DNA from: DATGIQ01 sp035295665 | GTDB taxonomy: Bacteria > Planctomycetota > Planctomycetia > Gemmatales > Gemmataceae | Assembly: GCA_035295665.1 (NCBI GenBank) | Contig: DATGIQ010000680.1 | Location: 1-32,550, forward strand | Reading direction: 5' to 3' | Length of the DNA stretch: 32,550 nt | In this document: one piece after another, positions 15,467-24,086 of the stretch | How positions within the stretch are numbered: the stretch's first letter is position 1 | How the letters are laid out: the number at the start of each line of letters is the position of its first letter | Notes under the pieces: model-generated | Told to the model about the DNA's origin: nothing | The model's database searches: none | Seen by the model: only the letters and a program-made list of their open reading frames with translations | Position numbers and translations under genes: made by a program

Positions 15467-18442
15467 ATGATCCAATCGCGGCGCCCGGTCTTGGTGGTCG
15501 CGGGGACCGGCTTGGCCGGGGCAAAAGTGGTCGAAGAAGTGCTCGCGCGCGCGCCGGATCGGTATGCGATCCGCATGTTTGGGGCCGAGCCGCACGGCAC
15601 CTACAACCGCATCCTTCTGTCGAGCGTCTTGGGCGGCTTTGTCGAGCCAAACCGGCTCTGGCTCAATCCCCTGGAATGGTACGAGAGCCAGCAAGTTTTC
15701 GTTCATTGCGGCGTCAAAGCCGAAGTGATTGATCGCGAGCGGCGGGTTGTCATCGGCGGCGGCGGCAAAGTCGAGGAACCGTATGACGTCCTGGTCCTGG
15801 CGACCGGCTCACGTCCGTTTGTCCCGCCCATGGAGGGATCGAATCGGGGCGGGGTATTCGTTTTCCGGACGCTGGACGATTGCAAGAAGATTTCGGCTTA
15901 TGCCCACGATTGCCACCGGGCCGTGGTGATCGGCGGCGGCCTGTTGGGATTGGAAGCGGCCCGCGGCCTGCTCAGCCACGGCCTGGAAGTTACCGTGGTT
16001 GAAGTCGCCCCTCATCTCATGATCCAGCAGCTCGATGCCACGGGAGGAACGCTGCTCAAACGGAAGCTGGAAGCGATGGGAGTCCGTGTCCTGCTGGAGT
16101 TGGCCACGACACATTTGCTGGGCGAGGATCGCGTAACCGGCCTCCGCTTCAAGGACGGAACGACCATCGAAACCGACATGGTGGTTATCAGTTGTGGAAT
16201 CCGGCCCAATGTCGAGGAGGCGCGGTCGGCGGGTCTGAAAGTGGACAAGGCGATTGTGGTAGACGATCAGCTCCGGACCAGCGATCCCGCAATCTTCGCG
16301 GTCGGTGAGTGTGCCCAACACCGTGGACGGCTTTATGGGCTGGTCGATCCCGTCTATGAGCAGGCTCGAGTGGTGGCCGGAGTGCTCACGGACGCCAAGG
16401 AATTACCGGCTTATGAGGGTTCGCGCCTATCGACCACCCTCAAAGTCATGGGAGTCGACCTGGTTTCGATGGGCGAAACGCAGGCGTCGGATCCGAACTG
16501 CGAAGTGCTAAGCCATCTTGACCCGGCAGAAGGCGTGTACCGAAAGGTGATCATGCGCAACAATCAGCTGGCCGGGGCGATTCTGTTGGGCACGACCGAC
16601 CCAAGCGGCCGGCTCCAGCGGCTGTTCAAATCGGGCGAAACACTCAGCGGACCGGCGATCGAGCTCTTGGTCAGAGGGAATGCACGCGATGCGCTGCTGG
16701 GGGAAGGGGCCGCGGCCGACTTGCGCGGCCTGGCCGACGACACACAGATTTGCAACTGCCACGCGGTTTCCAAGGGGACCATCGTGGCGGCCATCCGTGA
16801 ACGGAAATGCACGATACAAGCCATCGGCGAATGCACAAAGGCGGGCACGGGCTGCGGAACGTGCCAACCGCTACTGAGCGAGCTTGTCAAGACGTACGGT
16901 CCGGCCGGCGCCAATGAGGCGACGGAAAAGAACAAGATCGAGATCATCAAAGAGGAAAAGAACGGTCTCGATGCTCTTCCGGACATCCTCCGTCTAGCTC
17001 CCAACAACAACTGGGAGGAGATGACGGAAGCAGACAAACAGCGAGCCAAGTGGCATGGCTTGTTCTTCCGCACGCCGACGCCGGGCAACTTCATGATGCG
17101 GCTGCGCCTGGAAGCCGGGCGGACGAATGCCCGCCAATTCCGTGTGATCGCGGACTTGTCCGATCGGTACGGCAGGGGTTTTTGCGATCTGACGACCCGG
17201 CAGCAAGTCCAGCTGCGGTGGTTTACCCTAGCCGACGTTCCCGAAATCTGGCGTCAGCTCGAAGCCGTCGGGCTGCACAGCAAGCAGACAGGCATGGACA
17301 ATATCCGTGGCGTCTGTGGCTGCGCGGTCGCAGGGCTGACGGCTCACGAGCTGCTCGACGCCACCGGCGTAATTCGCGAACTCAATGAGATCATCCTTGG
17401 CAACCGCGAGTTCACGAACCTCCCGCGAAAATTCAACATCACCATCACGGGCTGCCTGGAAAACTGCTGCCATCCGGAGACGCAAGACATCGCGCTCATC
17501 CCGGCGTACCGCGAGCTGGACGGACAACAGGTCAATGGCTTCAACGTGCTTGTCGGCGGCAAGCAGGGCTCGGGCGGATACCGACCGGCCTCGTCGCTGG
17601 ACGCGTTCGTCCGACCCGAACATGCAGCCCGGCTGTGTGCCGAAATCACGCTCATCTTCCGCGATCATGGCAGCCGAGCCTCGCGGACCCGGGCACGGCT
17701 GGCGTTCCTGGTGGATGATCGGGGCACGACCTGGTTCCGCCATGAGCTGGAGCGGCGGCTGGGAAAGCCGCTCTTGAGGTCCGGTACGGACATGCGGAAG
17801 AACTACCATGTGGATCACCTGGGGATCCATCCGCAAAGGCAAATGGGAAACCGTGCCGAAGGGCCTCCCCTTCACTATGTCGGTGTGCTGGTGCCCGTGG
17901 GGCGGATCACGACTGCACAGATGCGTGGCGTCGCCGACTTGGCCGAGCGCTATGGGAATGGGGACATTCGCGTCACCACGGGGCAGAACCTGATCATTCC
18001 CAACATTCCCGAACCCCGCCTCGGAGCCTTGACCGACGAGCCCCTGTTCGGAGAACTTTCCTACGATCCGTCGCCGATCATGCGCGGGTTAGTTGCTTGC
18101 ACTGGGAACGATTATTGTGGCATGGCCCTGATCGAGACCAAAGGCTATGCCATCCAGGTGGCGCGCGCGCTGGAACAGCGGACAGCTGGCCAAAAAGTGC
18201 TACCGCTGACCATCCACTGGTCGGGCTGCCCGGCCGGCTGTGGGTTGCATCAGGTGGCAACGATCGGCCTGCAAGGCTGCCGCTCCCGGATCAACGGCGA
18301 AATCGTCGATTCGGCCCATGTCTGCGTCAAAGGGAAAACCGGGCCCAACCCGGTCATCGCGACCGACCTCATGTACGATGTCCCCATCGAACGCTTGGCC
18401 GATGCGCTGGAACCGCTGGTAACGTATTTGCCGCGGACTTGA
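15467..18442 (+). CDS. NirB-NirA-type fusion: NAD(P)H-dependent siroheme nitrite reductase
   Basis: The protein has 991 residues. Residues 1-400 are an FAD/NAD(P) oxidoreductase as in NirB: VLVVAGTGLAGAKVVEEVL, VLVLATGSRPFVPP, RAVVIGGGLLGLEAARGL, IFAVGECAQHRG. A BFD-like [2Fe-2S] domain follows (C429, C431, C463, C466). From about 500 to the end is a full-length two-repeat siroheme/[4Fe-4S] reductase like NirA. It has ferredoxin-like half-domains and cluster ligands C878/C884 (ACTGNDYC) and C921/C925 (GCPAGC). The first repeat also carries cysteines (C617, C619, C663, C667, C668), in GVCGCAVAG and GCLENCC. Standard NirB has only one reductase repeat and about 850 residues, so this is an unusual architecture. 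It should reduce nitrite to ammonia with NAD(P)H in the cytoplasm without a separate ferredoxin; sulfite reduction is the alternative. ATG 15467 has GGAGGA upstream. Confidence 0.88.
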   Translation: MIQSRRPVLVVAGTGLAGAKVVEEVLARAPDRYAIRMFGAEPHGTYNRILLSSVLGGFVEPNRLWLNPLEWYESQQVFVHCGVKAEVIDRERRVVIGGGGKVEEPYDVLVLATGSRPFVPPMEGSNRGGVFVFRTLDDCKKISAYAHDCHRAVVIGGGLLGLEAARGLLSHGLEVTVVEVAPHLMIQQLDATGGTLLKRKLEAMGVRVLLELATTHLLGEDRVTGLRFKDGTTIETDMVVISCGIRPNVEEARSAGLKVDKAIVVDDQLRTSDPAIFAVGECAQHRGRLYGLVDPVYEQARVVAGVLTDAKELPAYEGSRLSTTLKVMGVDLVSMGETQASDPNCEVLSHLDPAEGVYRKVIMRNNQLAGAILLGTTDPSGRLQRLFKSGETLSGPAIELLVRGNARDALLGEGAAADLRGLADDTQICNCHAVSKGTIVAAIRERKCTIQAIGECTKAGTGCGTCQPLLSELVKTYGPAGANEATEKNKIEIIKEEKNGLDALPDILRLAPNNNWEEMTEADKQRAKWHGLFFRTPTPGNFMMRLRLEAGRTNARQFRVIADLSDRYGRGFCDLTTRQQVQLRWFTLADVPEIWRQLEAVGLHSKQTGMDNIRGVCGCAVAGLTAHELLDATGVIRELNEIILGNREFTNLPRKFNITITGCLENCCHPETQDIALIPAYRELDGQQVNGFNVLVGGKQGSGGYRPASSLDAFVRPEHAARLCAEITLIFRDHGSRASRTRARLAFLVDDRGTTWFRHELERRLGKPLLRSGTDMRKNYHVDHLGIHPQRQMGNRAEGPPLHYVGVLVPVGRITTAQMRGVADLAERYGNGDIRVTTGQNLIIPNIPEPRLGALTDEPLFGELSYDPSPIMRGLVACTGNDYCGMALIETKGYAIQVARALEQRTAGQKVLPLTIHWSGCPAGCGLHQVATIGLQGCRSRINGEIVDSAHVCVKGKTGPNPVIATDLMYDVPIERLADALEPLVTYLPRT

Positions 18443-18499
18443 GGCCAGGCGAAAGCGTCTGTCTTCCACTGGTCCCCCCACATCGAGTTCCTCCTGGCC
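18443..18499 (+). terminator. Inverted repeat after the nitrite reductase gene
   Basis: GGCCAGG (18443-18449) immediately follows the stop codon, and its perfect complement CCTGGCC lies at 18493-18499. The 43-nt loop and lack of a T-run make it a weak terminator candidate. Confidence 0.25.
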
Positions 18500-18601
18500 G
18501 GTAGTACGCTGGGTCCGCGGTCCTTGCCCTGTTCACCGGGCGGCAAACCGTGTAAGACCACAAGGTATCCTTTGTCGATGGCGCTTCGCCACGGAGATCC
18601 C

Positions 18602-20122
18602 ATGCGCTACCTCCCGAGCTTCACAAAATTTGCTGAGCTCGCCCAGCAGGCAAGCTTGGTACCGGTGTATCGGCAACTGGTCGGCGATACCCTGACGCCG
18701 GTCAGCGCCTTTTGCAAAATCCAGGAAGGCGACTGGGCATTCCTATTCGAAAGCGTCGTCGGCGGGGAGCGTGTCGGCCGTTACAGCTTCGTGGGCTCCG
18801 GCCCGCTGTTGTGTTTCCAGTCCTTCGGGCACCGTGTTCAGATTGTCGAACCAGCCCCCGATCCGGACAGCGGGATGTCCCGCCGCACCGCTTCGATCCG
18901 GGAGCTGGAGCACCCTGACCCACTGCGGCTGCTCGAAGAGAAGCTATTGGCCTACCGGGCGCACCATGTCCCCGGCTTGCCGCGTTTTTCCGGCGGGGCC
19001 GTCGGCTATGCCGGCTATGACTCCGTCCGTTACGTTGAGCATCTGCCTAAGCCGCCTCCTGATGATCGCCAACTCCCCGATCTTTGCTTCGCGTTCTACG
19101 ACCGGATGGTCATCTTCGATCACATCAACAAGACAATCGCCGCGGTGGCCCACGCTCATGTCGAACCGAACAATCTGGAACGCAGTTACCGCAGAGCCTG
19201 TGCCCGCGTGGACCGGCTGGTCGAGCGGCTGCAACAGGGTGTCGCCGACTTGCAGCTCACCGACATTGCCCCCGGCGGTGACGTGCACCTCCCCTATCGC
19301 TCCAACTTCGAGCCGGGGGCGTTCGAGGATGCGGTGCGGAAGTGCAAGGAGTACATCCAGGCCGGCGATATCTTCCAGGTAGTCCTGAGTCAACGACTGC
19401 AGACTGAGACCAAGGCCCGGCCTTTCGACATTTACCGGACGCTGCGGGTGGTCAACCCGAGTCCGTTCATGTTCTATCTCAAAGCTGGCCCGGTGGCGCT
19501 CGTGGGGAGCTCGCCGGAGATCATGGTGCGCGTCGAAGGGGATCGTGTGCTCATTCGTCCACTGGCCGGCACGCGCCGCCGGGGAAAGACAGAAGAAGAA
19601 GACGAGGCCCTGGCCGCCGAACTGTTGGCCGATCCGAAAGAGCGCGCCGAACACAACATGCTTGTCGACCTGGGCCGAAACGACGTCGGCAGGGTTGCCC
19701 GTTATGGCACCGTTCAGTTGACCGATGTCATGACCATCGAGCGCTACAGCCATGTCATGCACCTGTGTAGCACGGTCAGCGGCCGGCTGTCGGAAGGACG
19801 TACGGCATTCGATGCCCTGCGCGCCTGTTTGCCGGCGGGCACCTTAAGCGGCGCACCCAAGGTCCGGGCCATGCAAATCATCGACGAGCTGGAACCGCAA
19901 CGCCGTGGACCCTATGGAGGCGCCGTCGGATATGTCGATTTCAGCGGCAACATGGACACGTGTATCGCATTACGAACCCTGGTACTCAAGGGTCAGACCG
20001 CGTATTTGCAAGCCGGTGCCGGAATCGTCGCCGACAGTGTGCCTGAGCTGGAGCGCGAAGAGACCCTGAACAAAGCAATGGGCTTGCTACGGGCACTGGA
20101 AATTGCCGAGACGCAGCTCTAA
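18602..20122 (+). CDS. trpE: Anthranilate synthase component I
   Basis: The protein has 506 residues and makes anthranilate from chorismate with ammonia delivered by TrpG, the first step of tryptophan synthesis. N-terminal LFES (residues 48-51) matches the LLES tryptophan feedback site. The C-terminal chorismate-binding domain shows LIRPLAGTRRRG, RAEHNMLVDLGRNDVGRVA, CLPAGTLSGAPKVRAMQIIDELE, YGGAVGYVDFSGNMDTCIALRT and QAGAGIVADSVPELE, which distinguish TrpE/PabB from MenF. ATG 18602 has CGGAGA about 5 nt upstream and is preferred to upstream codons. Length and the LFES site favour TrpE over PabB. No trpG, trpD or other trp gene adjoins it, and no trp leader peptide was seen. Confidence 0.92.
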   Translation: MRYLPSFTKFAELAQQASLVPVYRQLVGDTLTPVSAFCKIQEGDWAFLFESVVGGERVGRYSFVGSGPLLCFQSFGHRVQIVEPAPDPDSGMSRRTASIRELEHPDPLRLLEEKLLAYRAHHVPGLPRFSGGAVGYAGYDSVRYVEHLPKPPPDDRQLPDLCFAFYDRMVIFDHINKTIAAVAHAHVEPNNLERSYRRACARVDRLVERLQQGVADLQLTDIAPGGDVHLPYRSNFEPGAFEDAVRKCKEYIQAGDIFQVVLSQRLQTETKARPFDIYRTLRVVNPSPFMFYLKAGPVALVGSSPEIMVRVEGDRVLIRPLAGTRRRGKTEEEDEALAAELLADPKERAEHNMLVDLGRNDVGRVARYGTVQLTDVMTIERYSHVMHLCSTVSGRLSEGRTAFDALRACLPAGTLSGAPKVRAMQIIDELEPQRRGPYGGAVGYVDFSGNMDTCIALRTLVLKGQTAYLQAGAGIVADSVPELEREETLNKAMGLLRALEIAETQL

Positions 20123-20138
20123 GCGCCAGGGGGACACG

Positions 20139-20196
20139 AGCCTGAAGCGCAGGCGGAGGGCCAGCAGAACCCCTTCCTGCGCTCGCGCGTCAGGCT
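20139..20196. repeat. REP-like GC-rich hairpin element
   Basis: A two-part stem lies just after trpE. AGCCTGA and AGCGCAGG (20139-20153) are perfectly complementary to CCTGCGCT (20176-20183) and TCAGGCT (20190-20196), with a 6-nt bulge CGCGCG. The motif resembles short intergenic repeats common in planctomycete genomes and could also end trpE transcription. This is the only full copy seen in the window. Confidence 0.5.
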
Positions 20197-20461
20197 GGTA
20201 TCCCGGAGTTACGACAAGGTCTGTCCGCTAGCACCAGAGTCCAGCGCAGGAATGGCTGGGCATTTCGCGCCGGTGCGTAAAAGTGGTGGGCTGGATTTCG
20301 TTCCTTGCGATCCAACGGCTCGATACAAACGTGCACCGACTCTCCCGTAGAAAGTCGGCCTGTTGCCTGTCAGAATTGAAGCAGTAGCTCGGTGCAGCCC
20401 GGTCCCTTCGAACGGGGCTGCAATCCGGCTCCCCGCTTCGATCGTCTATTTCACAGATGGC
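20197..20461. other. Upstream region of the sigma/anti-sigma operon
   Basis: Together with the repeat before it this makes about 340 nt without a supported gene. A hairpin at 20393-20422 is the only clear structure. No convincing -35/-10 pair was found, which would fit an ECF-type autoregulated promoter that I cannot recognise. Confidence 0.4.
20393..20422. promoter_or_regulatory. Perfect 8-bp inverted repeat upstream of the ECF sigma gene
   Basis: TGCAGCCC (20393-20400) and GGGCTGCA (20415-20422) form a perfect stem with a 14-nt loop, ending 39 nt before the sigma factor ATG. It could be an operator or a leader hairpin. It does not fold as a tRNA. Confidence 0.35.
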
Positions 20462-21019
20462 ATGAGCAAAGCGCCAGCCTCTATCCCGATGCGGTCGGTT
20501 ACTCCGGAGGGTCCATGCCCAACGGGAGAAGAGTTGGTGTGCGCCTTCAACGAAATCCGGGTCGACCTGGTGAGTACGCTGTTCTATGTCCTGGGCAATT
20601 ATGAGGATGCGCAGGACGCGGCCCAGGATGCGTTTCTCAAGTGCTGGCGCAATCGGGAAGGGCTCGGCGAGGTTCGGAATATGCGCGCCTGGATTTTTCG
20701 GATTGGCCTCAACGCTGCCAAGGATTTGCAGCGCAACGCCTGGAGACGACGCGCCCGGCCTTTGATCGGACCGAGCACGCTGGTCGAGTCCCCCGACGCC
20801 TCCCCCGTGGCGAACGCCGAAGAACGGGAGGCGAAAGAGCGGCTGCACCAGGCCATCCTGAATTTGCGGCCGGAAGAACGCGAAGTTTTTCTGCTTCGCC
20901 AAAATGGCGCGCTGACGTACGAGGAAATTGCCAAGCTCCGGTGCAGTCCTGTGGGGACCGTCAAAACGCAAATGCGCGCTGCTGCTGCCAAGCTCCGTCA
21001 GGTGCTGCGCGAGAAATGA
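20462..21019 (+). CDS. ECF-subfamily RNA polymerase sigma factor
   Basis: The protein has 185 residues with sigma region 2 (LVSTLFYVLGNYEDAQDAAQDAFLKCW and RNMRAWIFRIGLNAAKDLQRN; DAAQDAF corresponds to the DxxQDxF-like core-binding helix). Region 4 follows (NLRPEEREVFLLRQNG, LTYEEIAKLRCSPVGTVKTQ, MRAAAAKLRQVL) with its helix-turn-helix. There is no region 3, as expected for ECF sigmas. Start codons at 20462 and 20489 are both possible; the family core begins near GEELVCAFNEIR, so the exact start is open. The next gene begins 7 nt after its stop and encodes a zinc-type anti-sigma domain, the normal sigma/anti-sigma pairing. The regulon is unknown. Confidence 0.92.
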   Translation: MSKAPASIPMRSVTPEGPCPTGEELVCAFNEIRVDLVSTLFYVLGNYEDAQDAAQDAFLKCWRNREGLGEVRNMRAWIFRIGLNAAKDLQRNAWRRRARPLIGPSTLVESPDASPVANAEEREAKERLHQAILNLRPEEREVFLLRQNGALTYEEIAKLRCSPVGTVKTQMRAAAAKLRQVLREK

Positions 21020-21026
21020 GCGACCG

Positions 21027-24000
21027 ATGTATACCTGCGATCACTTTCGCGAACGAATCTGGGACGACCTGTTTGGCTTACTCGAAGCGGACGACCGTGG
21101 CAACTTGCAACTTCATCTAGCGACTTGCAGCACGTGCCAGGCCGAGTTGGCGACTGCGCGGGCTCAGCACCAACTGGTCGCGGAAGCGGCCCGGCTCGAT
21201 GTGGAGATACCGCCGTTTGTGGCACCAGAGAGGGAGCGCGCTCAGCCAATATCGCGGCCGGCTCGCCCACAAAGCGGATGGGCGAAATCACGAAGCCAGA
21301 TGATGCCGTGGCTGGCGACCGCAGCCGCGGTTCTTCTCCTCATTGGCCTGCCTGTCGGGCTCTACGTGGATGGCCGGTGGAACCGCACGGAGGCATGGCA
21401 TGCGGCCGAAGCAGCGGTCGCTCGAATTGTGGTGCAGCGGCAAGCTCTCCAGACGCAGGCCCAGTTGGAGCGCGACAATCTCATTTCCACGACGCGCGCC
21501 AAACATTTGCGCTTGCAGGTGCTTGGGCCGGCAGCTTACCAACTCGCGGCGGCGAATCCATACCGCGTCTGGATTACCGATGTGGCCGGCCAGCCGGTCG
21601 ATGTTCCGGTAGCGGCGCGTTTGCTGGAGTCCGATAAATCGGAAGTCCTTCAGACCAAAAAGGCGGCCGGGAAGGGCGAATGGATCGTGGAATTGCCCGC
21701 ATACCTGCCGTTGATGCCGGAACAGACGCCCCGTTTAGAACTGGCCGTCCGTGATCAGACCGATCCGGCGCCCGTTCGGACTTATTTGCGTGTATTGGAG
21801 CCCGCTTACCGAACGCATCTGGCCACAGATCAATCGGTCTACCAGGGAGGCGACACGATCTATTTCCGTTCCGTGACGCTCGAACGATTCGGCCAAAAAA
21901 TCGCGGAGCGCGAATTCACGGCGACCTTCACGCTGACCGATGCCCAAGGCAACGTGGTCCAGACGCTGGGTGGTTTAACCAACCACGGTGCCGGCAGTGG
22001 CGCCTTCGAAATTTCGCCGAATTGGTCAGCAGGAGCATATTCGCTCACCGTCGCCGAGGCCAACAAACGCTTTCCGCCCGTAACCCGCCGGCTATGGATC
22101 GGCCCCGTCTCTGCCGGCGGCCAGGTCAACACCCATCTGTCCGGATCTGCGACGCCGGCCACCGCGAACACCTTGGCCGTGGAATTCTTCCCAGAAGGGG
22201 GAGACCTTCTGGCTGGGGTGGAGAATCGAGTTTATTTCCGTGTGCGGACGCTATCGGGACAGCAGGCGGATCTACAAGCCGTTCTTCTGGACAGCCACGA
22301 TCGTGAAGTTGCGCAGCTGCAAACGACGGACCTCAAGAACTCGGCACCCATCCGTGGCCTTGGAGTATTCACGCTGCGGCCCCAAGCTGCCGAGTCTTAC
22401 CACGTGCGGGCTCGCTCTCCGCGGGGAGTTACGGTCCGTGCCAAGCTGCCAGCCATTCAGACAACCGGACTGGCCCTGAGTCTTCCCAAGGCTGTCCTTG
22501 CGCCCGAGGAATCGCTGCGGGTCGTCCTCCACGCGACCGGACCGCAGCGGCAAGTCATCCTGGGCCTGTTTTGCCAAGGCCGACTGATTGCCCAGGATCT
22601 CGTCGTCGCCAAACCCGGGACTTCAGAGGTCCGGCTCACTCCCACTGTCCCCTGCTCAGGAATCTTGCGGGTCACGGTGTTCGAAGAGCGCGACGGGCAA
22701 CTCGCGCCGCTGGCCGAACGGCTTGCCTTTGCCCGGCCTCAGCAGCGACTGGCTCTCTCGGTCCAGGCAGACAAGGCAAGCTACGCACCCGGCGAAAAAG
22801 CTCAGTTGCAGCTCCGCAGTCTGGATGAAAAGGGACGTCCCCAGTCTTCCTGGCTCCTGGTGTCCGTGGTGGAGCAGACAGCATTGTCCCACAACGAATT
22901 GCCGCACCCAACCCTTTCGGCTTACTTTACGCTGACCTCAGAGCTGCAGCGACCGGAAGATCTCGAAGAGGCAGAAGTCCTCCTCGGCGATACTCCGGAA
23001 GCAGCGCGGGGGCTCGATCTGTTTCTCGGGACACAGGGCTGGCGCCGGTTTGTGGAACCTGAAGACCAAGCGGTCCTGGTCCAGCGCAATGCCGCAACGA
23101 AGAGGATCGCTTCGGACCCGCTTGTGCCAGCTATTATCAAACTGGATAACGGCGAGCAGGTCGAGCACAGTTACACTGCAGAGCTGAGCCAGGCATTGGC
23201 CACGGTGGAAGCAGGGATCGCCAAACGAGACCAGGAGCTGATCCGGGAAGGGAACGAACGCCTTCAAACAGCTCAGGCCGCGGCCCAGGACCTCGAAGCC
23301 TATACCACGAGGGCCAAGGAGCTGTTTCACCAGAGCATCGGGCTGGGCGCGTTGGTGCTCCTTGCGGTGGGATCGCTCTTGCTGCTCATCTCACTGCTGC
23401 GCCTGGCGCGGGGGCTTTCCTACAGCCGGCCGTACCTCGCTTCTGCTTTCGTGGCATTGTTGCTTTGCGTCGTCATGCTTTGGGGACCGACCAACGGCTG
23501 GGCACCGAGCGCAGCTTCAACCGATTCGCCGCGCATGAAAGGGTATGCCCAGAGTCTGGCCAAGGAGGTCGAGTTCCCAGCGTTTGCCACGCAAACGAAT
23601 CTGCAGGGTCCACCAAGCCGTTTGGCCTCTAAAGGGTGGTCGCCGACCCCAGAGAGTTCCGAAAAAGCTCTGGGCGCATTTCCTTTGGGTCAGGCGGCGG
23701 GCGCTCTGGACCGCACAGGGACGACAGGGACTGGGGCTCCTCGGGGACCAGGCATTATGATGATTCGGCCCATCTCTCCCTCGCTGCCGATTCCGTCGGG
23801 TCCAAAAAAAGCTGGTTCGGAAACGCCGTTGCGCGTTCGGGCTTACGCCTATGAAGCATCCACGGGAGCGGTATCGGGGAGGCCGATTCCTGAGACGATC
23901 CTCTGGCAGCCGATTCTCTTTGCCGAGGGCGGCAAGGCCGAGGTCCGCTTTGCACTTCCGCCGAAAGCGGCAACCTATCGGATTCAGGTGCAAGCCCATG

Positions 24001-24050
24001 ACGCCAATGGGAGACTGGGAGCTAGCCAGCAAATGCTCGAATGCCGGTAG
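21027..24050 (+). CDS. Membrane anti-sigma factor fused to alpha-2-macroglobulin-like domains
   Basis: The protein has 1007 residues. The N-terminus is a zinc-associated anti-sigma domain (C4, then H30-x3-C34-x2-C37 in HLATCSTC). A first membrane helix lies at about 94-113 (PWLATAAAVLLLIGLPVGLYV). Residues about 120-770 are extracytoplasmic. They include an MG2-like unit (YRTHLATDQSVYQGGDTIYF, then SAGAYSLTVAEANKRFPP) and a second unit at about 578-617 (ADKASYAPGEKAQLQLRSLD). They also include LDLFLGTQGWRRF near 663-675, as in MG2-type proteins of Bacteroidetes. Two more helices follow (about 771-791 and 802-825). The C-terminus (about 935-1007) has an A2M-like stretch, ETILWQPILFAEGGKAEVRF and GRLGASQQM. 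No thioester CGEQ motif is present. It should hold the ECF sigma at the membrane and release it on an envelope signal. ATG 21027 is 7 nt after the sigma stop. Confidence 0.82.
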   Translation: MYTCDHFRERIWDDLFGLLEADDRGNLQLHLATCSTCQAELATARAQHQLVAEAARLDVEIPPFVAPERERAQPISRPARPQSGWAKSRSQMMPWLATAAAVLLLIGLPVGLYVDGRWNRTEAWHAAEAAVARIVVQRQALQTQAQLERDNLISTTRAKHLRLQVLGPAAYQLAAANPYRVWITDVAGQPVDVPVAARLLESDKSEVLQTKKAAGKGEWIVELPAYLPLMPEQTPRLELAVRDQTDPAPVRTYLRVLEPAYRTHLATDQSVYQGGDTIYFRSVTLERFGQKIAEREFTATFTLTDAQGNVVQTLGGLTNHGAGSGAFEISPNWSAGAYSLTVAEANKRFPPVTRRLWIGPVSAGGQVNTHLSGSATPATANTLAVEFFPEGGDLLAGVENRVYFRVRTLSGQQADLQAVLLDSHDREVAQLQTTDLKNSAPIRGLGVFTLRPQAAESYHVRARSPRGVTVRAKLPAIQTTGLALSLPKAVLAPEESLRVVLHATGPQRQVILGLFCQGRLIAQDLVVAKPGTSEVRLTPTVPCSGILRVTVFEERDGQLAPLAERLAFARPQQRLALSVQADKASYAPGEKAQLQLRSLDEKGRPQSSWLLVSVVEQTALSHNELPHPTLSAYFTLTSELQRPEDLEEAEVLLGDTPEAARGLDLFLGTQGWRRFVEPEDQAVLVQRNAATKRIASDPLVPAIIKLDNGEQVEHSYTAELSQALATVEAGIAKRDQELIREGNERLQTAQAAAQDLEAYTTRAKELFHQSIGLGALVLLAVGSLLLLISLLRLARGLSYSRPYLASAFVALLLCVVMLWGPTNGWAPSAASTDSPRMKGYAQSLAKEVEFPAFATQTNLQGPPSRLASKGWSPTPESSEKALGAFPLGQAAGALDRTGTTGTGAPRGPGIMMIRPISPSLPIPSGPKKAGSETPLRVRAYAYEASTGAVSGRPIPETILWQPILFAEGGKAEVRFALPPKAATYRIQVQAHDANGRLGASQQMLECR

Positions 24051-24086
24051 CGTTCGCTCGATGCAGTTACGTGACGAATGGCGGCG

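Noticed and set aside
20393..20422. Possible tRNA because of a TTCGAA loop
   Set aside because: No acceptor, D or anticodon arms can be formed around it.
20228..20971. 247-codon minus-strand frame over the ECF sigma gene
   Set aside because: It is antisense to a clear sigma factor and resembles no family.
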